From: Alphaproteobacteria bacterium
GTDB taxonomy: Bacteria; Pseudomonadota; Alphaproteobacteria; Bin65
Direction of reading: 5' to 3'
DNA: 64,000 bases
Assembly: GCA_021776685.1 (NCBI GenBank)
Contig: JAJFFJ010000040.1
Span: 62,001-126,000 of the forward strand
Shown here piece after piece: positions 52,130-60,085 of this stretch. The position numbers were made by a program, and so were the translations under genes. A model generated the notes under the pieces. The model saw only the letters and a program-made list of their open reading frames with translations. It made no database searches and was not told the origin of the DNA. Each line of letters starts with the position of its first letter. Position 1 is the first letter of the stretch.

Positions 52130-53675
52130 TTCCGACCCGCCCCAAGATGGACCTGCGGGTACAGGGGACAACGGCCTACGCGCCGACATACAGAACATCG
52201 TCGACAAACGCGCGGCCGCACTGGACGACGCCCGACCGGAGGCGGTCGAAAAGCGCCGCGCCCGGGGCCGCCGCACCGTACGTGAGAATATCGACGACTT
52301 CCTGGACCGGGAGACCTTCGTCGAATATGGCCGCATGACCAAACCGGCACGGGATGACATGACGGGCGTCGCGGACGGCATCGTCATGGGAACCGGTCAT
52401 GCGAATGGCCGCCCAGTCGCCGTCATGGCCTATGACTACACGGTCCATGCCGGCACCCAGAGCCTGCACAATCACAAGAAGTCCGACCGCATCTATGCAC
52501 TGGCCGCCGAGCATCGCTGGCCGATGATCTCCTGGCTGGAAGGCGGCGGCGCCCGGCCCCACGACATCATCGTGCGCTTCTCGGCGGAGACCGACACCTT
52601 TGTCAATTTTGCCCGCCTTTCGGGCCTGGTGCCGACCATCGGCATCGTCACCGGCAACTGTTTCGCGGGCAACGCCAACTTGGCCGGCATGTGCGATATC
52701 CTGATCGCGACCGACAGCGCCGTTATCGGCATGGCGGGTCCGGCATTGGTGGCCCAGGCGCTCGGCTTCACCCCCAAGCCGGAAGAAATCGGTCCCGCCA
52801 AAGTGCATGTGGAATCGGGTGTTATCGACGTCCTGTGCAAGTCGGATGAGGAGGCCGTTGCGCTGGCCAAGCAGGCGCTGGGCTACTTCCAGGGCTCCAC
52901 AGCGCCGGGCGCCGCGCCGGACGGGACAAAACTGCGGGACATCGTCCCGGAAGACCCGATGCAGGGCTACAACGTGCGCCGGGTCATGGAAAATCTGTTC
53001 GACATCGGCAGCATTCTGGAACTCAGACCCCGCTTTGGCGGGGGCGTGGTCACGGCATTCGCCCGCATCGAAGGCATGCCTGTAGGTGTCCTCGCCAACC
53101 AGCCGGCCTATCTGGGCGGCGCCATCGATAGCCCGGCATCCGACAAGGCAGCGCGCTTCATCCAGCTGTGCGATGCCCACGACATACCGATGGTGCTGCT
53201 CGACGACACGCCCGGCCTTATGGTGGGACCGGAGGTGGAGAAGACGGCCCTGGTCCGGCACAGCGCCCGTGTTCTCATTGCCATCGCCAACGCGGATACG
53301 CCCTTCATGACGGTGGTGATGCGCAAGGCGTATGGCCTCGGATACTACGTGCTGGGCTCCAAGGCGCTCGACCCCGCCCTGCTGATCGCCTGGCCGACGG
53401 CCGAATTCGGCGGCATGGGGCTGGAGGGCGCGGCCGCGATTATCTGGAAGAAAGATATCGAGGCGATCGAGGATGAGGCGGAGCGGCGCGCCTTCCACGA
53501 AGAAAAGACCGACTATCTCATGCGCATGAATACGGCGGAGGAGGTGGCCGGCCGTTTCGAGTATGACGATGTCATCGACCCGGCCGAAACACGGACGTTC
53601 CTTGCCAGGACGCTCCGGGCCCTGCCACGCCCCCGGCCGCGGGAGGGCCGCAAGCGCACGGTGGATGCGTGGTAG
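52119..53675 (+). CDS. Acyl-CoA carboxyltransferase subunit (propionyl/acetyl-CoA carboxylase beta-type)
   Basis: This 518-residue crotonase-fold protein has the N-terminal half with GVADGIVMGTGHANGRPVAV, YDYTVHAGTQS, and the oxyanion-type TGNCFAGNANLAGMCD. The C-terminal half has LDDTPGLMVGPEVEKTALVR and KAYGLGYYVLGSKA. TTG at 52119, six bases past GGAGG, is chosen. No biotin carboxylase or biotin carrier gene is in the window, so it either pairs with a distant subunit or acts as a decarboxylase-like member. Coupling to a hydratase suggests acyl-CoA catabolism. Confidence 0.9.
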   Translation: MPADSDPPQDGPAGTGDNGLRADIQNIVDKRAAALDDARPEAVEKRRARGRRTVRENIDDFLDRETFVEYGRMTKPARDDMTGVADGIVMGTGHANGRPVAVMAYDYTVHAGTQSLHNHKKSDRIYALAAEHRWPMISWLEGGGARPHDIIVRFSAETDTFVNFARLSGLVPTIGIVTGNCFAGNANLAGMCDILIATDSAVIGMAGPALVAQALGFTPKPEEIGPAKVHVESGVIDVLCKSDEEAVALAKQALGYFQGSTAPGAAPDGTKLRDIVPEDPMQGYNVRRVMENLFDIGSILELRPRFGGGVVTAFARIEGMPVGVLANQPAYLGGAIDSPASDKAARFIQLCDAHDIPMVLLDDTPGLMVGPEVEKTALVRHSARVLIAIANADTPFMTVVMRKAYGLGYYVLGSKALDPALLIAWPTAEFGGMGLEGAAAIIWKKDIEAIEDEAERRAFHEEKTDYLMRMNTAEEVAGRFEYDDVIDPAETRTFLARTLRALPRPRPREGRKRTVDAW

Positions 53676-53698
53676 ATGCGTTGGCCGATGCGTCTGAA
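53664..53698. repeat. Short repeats around the carboxyltransferase stop
   Basis: GATGCGT occurs at 53664-53670, 53675-53681 and 53687-53693 (periods 11 and 12). The TAG stop lies at 53673-53675 between the first two. Confidence 0.65.
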
Positions 53699-53807
53699 TT
53701 GCATTTGACAATAAATTGCAACATGCCGAGCATCATTCTGATGGAGTGAGAGTGGTGCAAGTGTGCTTGAAGGAGGGAGCAGGCGCGCACGGATGGGAGA
53801 ATGGACG

Positions 53808-53999
53808 ATGACTGATTCTGCTAAGCAATGTATGTGCAAGAGCGCGGTGATGCGGGCCTACCGGGAACTAAGGGCGCGGGACATCCTGGATGTGGACGCG
53901 TTCGAATCTGCGGCCCGAATTTTTCGATATCACCATCCGGAGGCTACCCCCCGGCAATCCCGGTTTACCGTTGCCGAATGGCTTGATCCTGTGAACTGA
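53808..53999 (+). CDS. Small protein of unknown function
   Basis: This 63-residue protein, MTDSAKQCMCKSAVMRAYRE and onwards, has two close cysteines (CMC) near the N-terminus, a basic amphipathic helix and a HHPEATPRQSRF segment. GGGAGA lies 7 bases before the ATG. It resembles the small DUF-type regulatory or metal-binding peptides common in alphaproteobacteria, but I do not recognise a family. A bidirectional terminator follows 47 bp after the stop. Confidence 0.55.
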   Translation: MTDSAKQCMCKSAVMRAYRELRARDILDVDAFESAARIFRYHHPEATPRQSRFTVAEWLDPVN

Positions 54000-54045
54000 G
54001 CGGCCTGCGCCGGACAAGCAATCTCTACAGGGCGCAGCCAGCAGA

Positions 54046-54075
54046 AAACCCGCCCCGGTTGCCCGGAGCGGGTTT
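54046..54075. terminator. Bidirectional terminator between two convergent genes
   Basis: AAACCCGC (54046-54053) and GCGGGTTT (54068-54075) form an 8-bp stem with an inner CCGG-type extension. A-rich and T-rich ends allow action on both strands: after the 63-residue protein gene on plus and after the repeat-protein gene on minus. Confidence 0.85.
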
Positions 54076-54103
54076 CTAACTTTTGGTGTTGTCGGGAAGA
54101 GCC

Positions 54104-55246
54104 TTAGATGGCGGTCCTGCCGAGATAGACACCGGTCTTGCTGAAGCGCAGCTTGTACTTCTTCCAGAAGAAACCGATCTTCTTGGACCCCTTGATGGTC
54201 CAGCGCTGGGTCAGCAGGTTGTACTTGAGCTGGTGCAGGAACTTGTAGCCCATCAGCGAGGCCTTCTGCTTGATCTTCCAGCCGGGGACGATGGCCGGTC
54301 CGCCGCCGATCTGTGTGCGGCCGAGATAGGCACCAGTCTTGGTGAAGCGCAGTACATACTTCTTCCAGACGAAGCCGACCTTCTTGAAGCCACGGATGGT
54401 CCAGATTTTCACGAAGCCGTTATACTTCAGCATGTGAAGGTTCTTGTAACCCATCAGCGCGGCTTTCTGCTTGATCTTCCAGCCGGGTACGGCCACCGGG
54501 CCATTACCGATCAGCGTGCGGCCGAGGTAGAAGCCGACCTTGCTGAAGCGAAGGCGATACTGCCTCCAGATGAAGCCGACTTTCTTGTAGCCTTCAATCG
54601 TCCAACGCTTGGTGAACTGGTTGTACTTAAGGGCATGCAGGTTCTTGTAGCCCATCAGCGTGGCTTTCTGCTTGATCTTCCAGCCAGGCACGACCACCGG
54701 ACCGTTACCGATCAGCGTTCGGCCGAGGTAGAAGCCGACCTTGCTGAAGCGAAGGCGATACTGCTTCCAGATGAAGCCGACTTTCTTGTAGCCTTCAATC
54801 GTCCAACGCTTGGTGAACTGGTTGTATTTAAGGGCATGCAGGTTCTTGTAGCCCATCAACGTGGCTTTCTGCTTGATCTTCCAGCCGGGAACGATCGGGC
54901 CAGGTCCGGGGCCGAAGCCGAGGGCCTTGGCATAGATCAACTTGCCGGTCTTGATTGAGGACAGCAGGGCGTATTTGACGCCGAACTTCTTGGCGACCGA
55001 ATAGTAGACGCCGCAATGCGGGCCGAACCGGCGGGGGAAGTAGAACATGTTGGAGATGTTGGTGTAGCCCATCAGTGAGGCTTTCAGCTTGGCAACGTGC
55101 TTCGGCGCCTTGGGGCCGATGTGAATGCACAGCTGACCCAACTGGATCTGCACGGACGGGGCGGCGCTGGCGGTGTTCACCGGGCCGATGGCAGCCGAAG
55201 CTGCCATCGCGGCGCCGGCTAGCAGGGTGAGGGATGTGGTCTTCAT
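54104..55246 (-). CDS. Secreted protein of tandem 67-residue Trp/Tyr/Lys-rich repeats
   Basis: This 380-residue protein has a signal peptide (about residues 1-29). An N-terminal unit with two cysteines (CIHIGPK and PHCGV) carries a diverged repeat (LKASLMGYTN). Four full 67-residue repeats start at residues 120, 187, 254 and 321, the last cut to 60. Each unit reads PGWKIKQKA, LMGYKNLHALKYN, a WTIEGYKKVGF part and YLGRTLIGNGP. Repeats two and three are almost identical. I do not recognise a family. The high basic and aromatic content fits an adhesin, a matrix or a polyanion-binding protein; none is proven. Confidence 0.85.
   Translation of the reverse strand: MKTTSLTLLAGAAMAASAAIGPVNTASAAPSVQIQLGQLCIHIGPKAPKHVAKLKASLMGYTNISNMFYFPRRFGPHCGVYYSVAKKFGVKYALLSSIKTGKLIYAKALGFGPGPGPIVPGWKIKQKATLMGYKNLHALKYNQFTKRWTIEGYKKVGFIWKQYRLRFSKVGFYLGRTLIGNGPVVVPGWKIKQKATLMGYKNLHALKYNQFTKRWTIEGYKKVGFIWRQYRLRFSKVGFYLGRTLIGNGPVAVPGWKIKQKAALMGYKNLHMLKYNGFVKIWTIRGFKKVGFVWKKYVLRFTKTGAYLGRTQIGGGPAIVPGWKIKQKASLMGYKFLHQLKYNLLTQRWTIKGSKKIGFFWKKYKLRFSKTGVYLGRTAI
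54107..54889 (-). repeat. 201-bp tandem repeats within the secreted protein gene
   Basis: Four units of 201 bp (the last incomplete) code for the 67-residue repeats. The units at 54689-54889 and 54488-54688 are nearly identical in DNA, including silent positions, which points to recent duplication or gene conversion. Confidence 0.9.
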
Positions 55247-55629
55247 GGTTTTTATCCTTTGCTGCCCCAGTCGTCGGGGCCTCTCTCTGGTTGGTTTGGC
55301 CTTGGTGGCCTGTTCGGGGCGGCGTCTCTGCGCCAGTCGATGGCGGGGTTATAGACACCCGGCACTGAACCCAACCTGAGAGCGCCGTTCAGAAACCGTT
55401 CAGACACGGCCGGCGCGTTCGGATAAAAATTAGTGTTTATTTACAATAAGATAAATCAGGTAATGAGTGCGAGACCGTCGCGTGGAAAGGCTTGGCGACA
55501 GAGGCGTTCCCCGCAGATAAGTCCCTAAATTTTCGATCGTGGTCGATTTTTTTTAATGCTGCCTATCAGGCGGAAAGTCGTCTGTGTGCCTGATGTCGAT
55601 CTCCAGGGAGGGTCGATTCCACCAGGGCG
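55247..55629. other. Intergenic region upstream of the repeat-protein gene
   Basis: These 383 bp between the repeat protein (minus) and an SDR gene (minus) hold no gene. Bases 55425-55560 are AT-rich. A direct repeat with an 11-bp period and a -10-like hexamer near 55350 make the likely promoter of the repeat protein (separate entry). Confidence 0.5.
55348..55404 (-). promoter_or_regulatory. Predicted promoter with 11-bp-spaced direct repeats (OmpR-type site)
   Basis: On the minus strand TATAAC (55353-55348) fits a -10. Upstream, CCGTTCAGA recurs at 55385-55393 and 55396-55404 with an 11-bp period, the spacing used by tandem OmpR/PhoB-family dimers. The -35 position (55371-55376) is poor, consistent with activator dependence. 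The predicted start would give a leader of about 95 bases before the repeat protein. Confidence 0.45.
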
Positions 55630-56463
55630 CTAATCGGCCGTGGACGCTTCCGGTTGATTGATCGTGCCGCCGACGCAATCAAGCCAGCCGCCATTTATAT
55701 GCAGGACCTGGGCGGTCAAATAACGTGCGGCATCGCTCATCAAAAAAAGAATCGGCGCAACGACATCGTCGGGCACGGCGATCCGGCCAAGGGGCACGGT
55801 CTTTACATAGGCTTCCAGGTTCGTGCGCGCCGAGGTCGCGCCTTGCCGGCCGCCGCGCCCGGTACCGCCAGAAAGAAACGCGGTATCCACCGCCGCGGGC
55901 GAAACCGCGTTGACGCGGATGGCCGGCGCAAGTTCCGCTGCCAGGGTGCGGGTCAGCGACACGACCGCAGCCTTGGCGGCGGCATAGGCGGCGTAACCCG
56001 ACCGGCCGATAAATCCGAGATCGGAGGACATGTTGACGATGGAACCGCCGCCGCTGGCCTGCATTAGCGGGATTGCCGCCCGGGAGCACAGCAATGTGCT
56101 GCGTACGCTGCCATCCAGAACCTCGTGAAAGTCGTCGGCAGTCAGGTCGGCCACCGGCGTCGCGCAATTGGCGAATCCGGCGAGATTGACCAGATGGTGC
56201 ACGGCGCCCAACGCGTCATGGGCTGCCGCCATGGCTGCTTGCACCTGCGCCTCGTCGGTCGCATCGCACTCAAATACGGCGGCGGTATCTGGCGGCGGGT
56301 TCTCGGCGATGGAGTGGGGCAGGTCGAGGATCGCCACCGGCAATCCGTTCTCGAGGGCGGCCTGGACGAGCCGGCTGCCGATGCCACCGCAACCGCCGGT
56401 GACCACAAGCGCCTGTCCGGCAGCTGGCGCCAGTCGTGTCATGTCGAGACGGTCGGGGGTCAT
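55630..56463 (-). CDS. Short-chain dehydrogenase/reductase
   Basis: This 277-residue SDR has TGGCGGIGSRLVQAALENG (about residues 22-40), VNLAGFANCAT for the NNAG region, catalytic serine in NMSSDLGFI and Tyr-Lys in YAAYAAAKAAVVSL. The C-terminal LTAQVLHINGGWLD is typical. It follows UbiD on the same strand by 44 bp, so the two may act in one pathway, for example a cis-dihydrodiol or alcohol dehydrogenase step. Confidence 0.87.
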   Translation of the reverse strand: MTPDRLDMTRLAPAAGQALVVTGGCGGIGSRLVQAALENGLPVAILDLPHSIAENPPPDTAAVFECDATDEAQVQAAMAAAHDALGAVHHLVNLAGFANCATPVADLTADDFHEVLDGSVRSTLLCSRAAIPLMQASGGGSIVNMSSDLGFIGRSGYAAYAAAKAAVVSLTRTLAAELAPAIRVNAVSPAAVDTAFLSGGTGRGGRQGATSARTNLEAYVKTVPLGRIAVPDDVVAPILFLMSDAARYLTAQVLHINGGWLDCVGGTINQPEASTAD

Positions 56464-56489
56464 GTCATCCTCGCGGCGGCAGCATTGGT

Positions 56490-56517
56490 CGGTCAGTCGA
56501 TGGCGGTCAGTCGATAT
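56490..56517. repeat. 14-bp tandem duplication spanning the ubiD stop
   Basis: CGGTCAGTCGATGG (56490-56503) and CGGTCAGTCGATAT (56504-56517) are tandem copies with two differences. The second includes the UbiD stop (TCA on this strand, 56507-56509). Confidence 0.85.
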
Positions 56518-57856
56518 AGTCGTTCAGATCGATCTCATCCATCTGCGGGAAGGATCGGCGAACGAAGGCGTCGCGCATATCCATGGGGACAGTGGCGTCG
56601 ATCCCGAATTTTCCTTTATGCACGGCGCGCACATCCGCCCGGGGAAAGCTGCCCATCCGCGGCAGGTGATAGAGGCCCGTATCCGGCGTTGAGCGGGTAT
56701 GGATCGCCCACATCACCTCGCGCAGATCATGGATATTCACATCGTCGTCCACCACGACGACCACCTTCATCCAGGAATGGGCGGCAAGGGCGGCCATCAG
56801 CACGGCGCGAGGTTGCTCGTCGTTGGCTTTTTTGATGCTGACAACGCAGCCGAAGATATGGCCGGGGGTCGAGATATCGGTGATATGAGCGAAGGCCTTT
56901 ACCCGCTTGAGCACCTCGATCTGAAGGTTGAGGCCAAGGAGGGTGATATCCTCGGCGCCGCCGGCCAGCATGGCGTGATAGATGGCGTCTCGCCGGCGTG
57001 TGATGGCGGTGACCCGCAGCACATGGTTGGGCGCTGGATCCACATAGGTGTCGGTGAATTCGCCGAAGGGCCCCTCGATCTCGCGTTTGTCGGGCAGCAC
57101 CTCGCCTTCGATCACATATTCGGCGTTTGCGGGCACCATGACCGGCACAGTTACCGCCGGCACCATCTCCAGCGGCGCGCGCTGCCAGCCGCCCGCAACA
57201 TCCAGTTCGCTAGCGTCGAGGGGGATCTTCGATGACGCGGCAACCATCAGCGCCGGCGGCGCACCCACCACCATGGCGATGGGCAGCGGCTTGCCTGCAG
57301 CCTCTGCAGACGCCTGATACTGGCCCAGGTGCTGCGGCGGCATCATCCGGATGCGGGCATGGTCGCCGCCCACCAGCTGGGTGCGGTTCCAGGAAGCGTT
57401 GTAGGTGCCGGTTTTTGGGTCGCGGGCGATGGCGATTCCGGCAGTGATGTAGGGGCCGGCATCTTCCGGGCAATGCACCACCTGGGGCAGGTCACGCGCC
57501 ACATCGACACCGTCAGTGATGACGACTTCCTGGACCGGCGCGTCGCGCACCTTGATCGGCTTTTGGGGCGTGATCTCGCCGGCCTCAAGAACCGGCAGGA
57601 TATCAGGGCCGTCAATTCCCAGCGCCAGGCCCACATAGTCCCGCCGGCACAATAGATTGGTGGCCACAGGGCCGGGACTGTCCTTCACCGTCTGGAACAG
57701 CAATCCCCGGTTCTCGGTCAGATGCATCTTGCGCGTGACAGCAATGACCTCCAGCCGTGCGTCGACCGGGCGGGTGACGCGGGCCAGGGCCTTGGCCCCG
57801 TCAAGACGGTCAATGAGGTCGCGAAAGGATGTTCCCGGTTCAGCAGGGGCAGACAT
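56507..57856 (-). CDS. UbiD-family prenylated-FMN-dependent decarboxylase
   Basis: This 449-residue (de)carboxylase would use prenylated FMN to act on aromatic or unsaturated acids. Visible are FRDLIDRLDGAKALARVTRP, ENRGLLFQ, NASWNRTQLVGGDHARIRMM, and the catalytic EIEGPFGEFTDTY with its Glu pair. HSWMKVVVVVDDDVNIHD and MRDAFVRR follow. The ATG at 57856 is chosen because a longer start at 57898 would fall in the predicted -10 hexamer. It is divergent from a Rieske oxygenase gene with a twin promoter. UbiX, which makes the cofactor, is not in the window. Confidence 0.93.
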   Translation of the reverse strand: MSAPAEPGTSFRDLIDRLDGAKALARVTRPVDARLEVIAVTRKMHLTENRGLLFQTVKDSPGPVATNLLCRRDYVGLALGIDGPDILPVLEAGEITPQKPIKVRDAPVQEVVITDGVDVARDLPQVVHCPEDAGPYITAGIAIARDPKTGTYNASWNRTQLVGGDHARIRMMPPQHLGQYQASAEAAGKPLPIAMVVGAPPALMVAASSKIPLDASELDVAGGWQRAPLEMVPAVTVPVMVPANAEYVIEGEVLPDKREIEGPFGEFTDTYVDPAPNHVLRVTAITRRRDAIYHAMLAGGAEDITLLGLNLQIEVLKRVKAFAHITDISTPGHIFGCVVSIKKANDEQPRAVLMAALAAHSWMKVVVVVDDDVNIHDLREVMWAIHTRSTPDTGLYHLPRMGSFPRADVRAVHKGKFGIDATVPMDMRDAFVRRSFPQMDEIDLNDYID

Positions 57857-57899
57857 GACACGACCCTCATTTTCGGCGCTGATGCGCTGGAGAGTCATA

Positions 57900-57928
57900 T
57901 TTGTATTTATCTAAGGACAATATGTCAA
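57900..57928 (-). promoter_or_regulatory. Predicted promoter of ubiD (twin of the Rieske promoter)
   Basis: On the minus strand TTGACA (57928-57923), a 17-bp spacer and TACAAA (57905-57900), then TATG. The same hexamers, spacing and following bases recur in the divergent Rieske promoter 134 bp away. Confidence 0.75.
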
Positions 57929-58061
57929 TTGACCGACACAGCCTGACGGTGGCGATGGCATGAGATCGGCCCATTTATTGGCTATTTCGTGGACTCCCAT
58001 GCCAAATGCACTGCCTGTTTCCCGTCGCCTGTGGTCTTCTGCTGGCACGGGTGCAGCAGAA

Positions 58062-58094
58062 TTGACATTATGTATTGTATATAGTACAAATATG
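58062..58094 (+). promoter_or_regulatory. Predicted promoter of the Rieske gene
   Basis: TTGACA (58062-58067), a 17-bp spacer and TACAAA (58085-58090), followed by TATG. The 10-mer TACAAATATG is the exact reverse complement of 57896-57905 in the ubiD promoter. The expected transcript has a leader of about 67 bases. Confidence 0.78.
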
Positions 58095-58163
58095 GAAATG
58101 ATGCACGGCTGAACCGCGGCGGAGAAGTCTTGTGTTGATGGGAATTTCAGGCGGCAGGGGCAC

Positions 58164-59213
58164 ATGACCTTTCTCAGAAGCGCCTGGTATATGGCGATGT
58201 GGGGCGAGCAGTTGGCTGAAGGCGCGCTGGCCCCCCGCACCATGCTGAACGAAAATATCGTCGTCTACCGCACGTCAGACGGTGTGCCGGTGGCGATGGC
58301 GGACGTTTGTCCCCACCGGCTCGCCCCTCTGCATATGGGCAAGGTCGTGGGCGGCGACCGGCTGCGCTGTCCCTATCATGGGTTGGAGTTCGACCGGCAC
58401 GGGGCTTGCGTGCACAATCCGAATGGACCTGGAAACCTGCCGCCCGTGGAGACGCGGGTGTATCCGGTCGTCGAGCGTCATTCCATCGTCTGGGTGTGGA
58501 TGGGGGATCCCGGGCGGGCCGATCCGTCCCTGATCCCCGATTTCGGCATTCTTGATCCTGATGCGGAGAATCCCGCGATTGGGCGCGACTGGATCCGGAT
58601 GAAGGCGAATTATCGGCTGATCACCGATAATCTGCTGGACCTGTGTCACGTCTCATTCTTGCACGAAGGCATCCTTGGCAACGAGATGACGCGGGAGGCA
58701 CCGACCAAGCTGAACCGGAACGGCACCCATGTCTCGGTGCATCGCGAAATGCTGAATGTGTCTCCGCCCGAGATGTTCAATCTGCTGTTCAAGCGCGATG
58801 GCGCGCCGGTGGACATGTACGCCAACATGCACTGGGATCCGCCGGGCTGCCTGGTCAATGATGTGCGGATAAACACGCCCGGGGCGCCGGCGAAGGAGGG
58901 CACGGGCATCTTCGGTTGTCACTTCCTGACGCCGGAGACCGAGTCTTCGACCCTCTATCATTTCGCCGCTGTCCGTCAGAACCCGCGGCCATTCCCGGAA
59001 GACGTGGCAGTGGAAATCGCCGAGCGCATCTCGGAACTGCGCCGGATGGCGTTTATGGAGCAGGACACACCGCTGATCGAAGCCCAGCAGCGCAACATGG
59101 AGGCGCGGAGCGCAGGCGACGCGCCCCCGGCCCTGTTCAACGTGGATGTGGGCGGCGTCGCCTACCAACGCATTCTCGATGATCTGATTGCGGCGGAGGA
59201 TACGCGGTCCTAA
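58164..59213 (+). CDS. Rieske non-haem iron oxygenase, VanA-like
   Basis: This 349-residue oxygenase has Rieske ligands in ADVCPHRLAPLHMG and LRCPYHGLEFD (C-x-H and C-x2-H). The mononuclear iron site is in NLLDLCHVSFLHE with the bridging Asp. It opens directly with FLRSAWYMAMW, typical of VanA-type oxygenases. It differs clearly from the other Rieske protein at 31937. No ferredoxin reductase gene is near. The divergent UbiD decarboxylase with matched promoter suggests that both act on one aromatic acid. Confidence 0.9.
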   Translation: MTFLRSAWYMAMWGEQLAEGALAPRTMLNENIVVYRTSDGVPVAMADVCPHRLAPLHMGKVVGGDRLRCPYHGLEFDRHGACVHNPNGPGNLPPVETRVYPVVERHSIVWVWMGDPGRADPSLIPDFGILDPDAENPAIGRDWIRMKANYRLITDNLLDLCHVSFLHEGILGNEMTREAPTKLNRNGTHVSVHREMLNVSPPEMFNLLFKRDGAPVDMYANMHWDPPGCLVNDVRINTPGAPAKEGTGIFGCHFLTPETESSTLYHFAAVRQNPRPFPEDVAVEIAERISELRRMAFMEQDTPLIEAQQRNMEARSAGDAPPALFNVDVGGVAYQRILDDLIAAEDTRS

Positions 59214-59232
59214 GGTCAGTCGCGCGCCGCCA

Positions 59233-59931
59233 TCAGGGCGTCTTGCGGGGCGGTTCGATACTGACCCCCACATCGTTGCCGGGATAGAGCATCTGGCTAA
59301 CGGCGAAAACATCGCCGTCAACGGTGGTGGTCCACCAGATGGAAATCAGTGGACTGCCGACCGGAATTTCAAACAACAACACCATGTGTGGCTCGGCCAG
59401 AATCGCTTCAATCCAGAATTTCCGGGTATCAATCGGGCCGTCCACCCGCGTTGCCAGCGCCCGGTCGAAGTCTGCGTCCGACACCAGGTCATCGTCCAGA
59501 AAGGGCAGAATGGCAGGCCTGAAGAAACGTTTGACGCCGCATTTTGGGCCGGCGTCATCCGCATATAGTTTGACGAAGAAAGCGGCCTCCTCCTTGTCTT
59601 CCAGCGCAAGTTCCCGCGTCACCACCGCCGGCGGCTGGGCACGGCCGCGGCGGATCACTTCGCCCTTCCGCCGGGACAGGTCCTGCAACAGAGAGCTCAG
59701 GTCCACCAGCCGCCGTGGACTGTGACGCCAGTCGATATCCGGCAATTTGCTGAGAAAGGTGCCCCGGCCTGGCTGGCGCGTGATCAGACCTTCGGTCTCA
59801 AGCTCGCGCAGCGCCAGACGCACCGTTACGCGGCTGACATCGAACATCTGGCACAGCATGTGCTCGGTCGGGAGCCGGTCGCCCACCTTGAATTCACCGT
59901 TGGCAATCTGGTTCAGCAGAACGGCGCGCAC
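59233..59931 (-). CDS. GntR-family (HutC/UTRA) transcriptional regulator
   Basis: This protein of at least 232 residues has an N-terminal winged helix (LLNQIANGEFKVGDRLPTEH, MLCQMFDVSRVTVRLALREL, GLITRQPGRGTFLSKLP) and a C-terminal UTRA ligand domain (from about 85). The GTG at 59931 gives a helix truncated by about ten residues compared with the family. The frame is open up to a TAG at about 60006, with CTG at 59979 the only near-cognate start giving the complete domain. It is convergent with the Rieske gene and probably controls this island. Confidence 0.85.
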   Translation of the reverse strand: MRAVLLNQIANGEFKVGDRLPTEHMLCQMFDVSRVTVRLALRELETEGLITRQPGRGTFLSKLPDIDWRHSPRRLVDLSSLLQDLSRRKGEVIRRGRAQPPAVVTRELALEDKEEAAFFVKLYADDAGPKCGVKRFFRPAILPFLDDDLVSDADFDRALATRVDGPIDTRKFWIEAILAEPHMVLLFEIPVGSPLISIWWTTTVDGDVFAVSQMLYPGNDVGVSIEPPRKTP

Positions 59932-60085
59932 CTGCTGGTGGCGCAGCAGGCCGAGGCGCTGGGTGTCGGCGGCGGTCAGTTCCCTATCCTCTTCAGGCTA
60001 ATTGTCATGCTCTTGATACAATATAGCCTGCCCAGGTGCGGCCAGCACACAGAAATGGCGCGCCGGCGAGGTGCTGCAATGGGCG

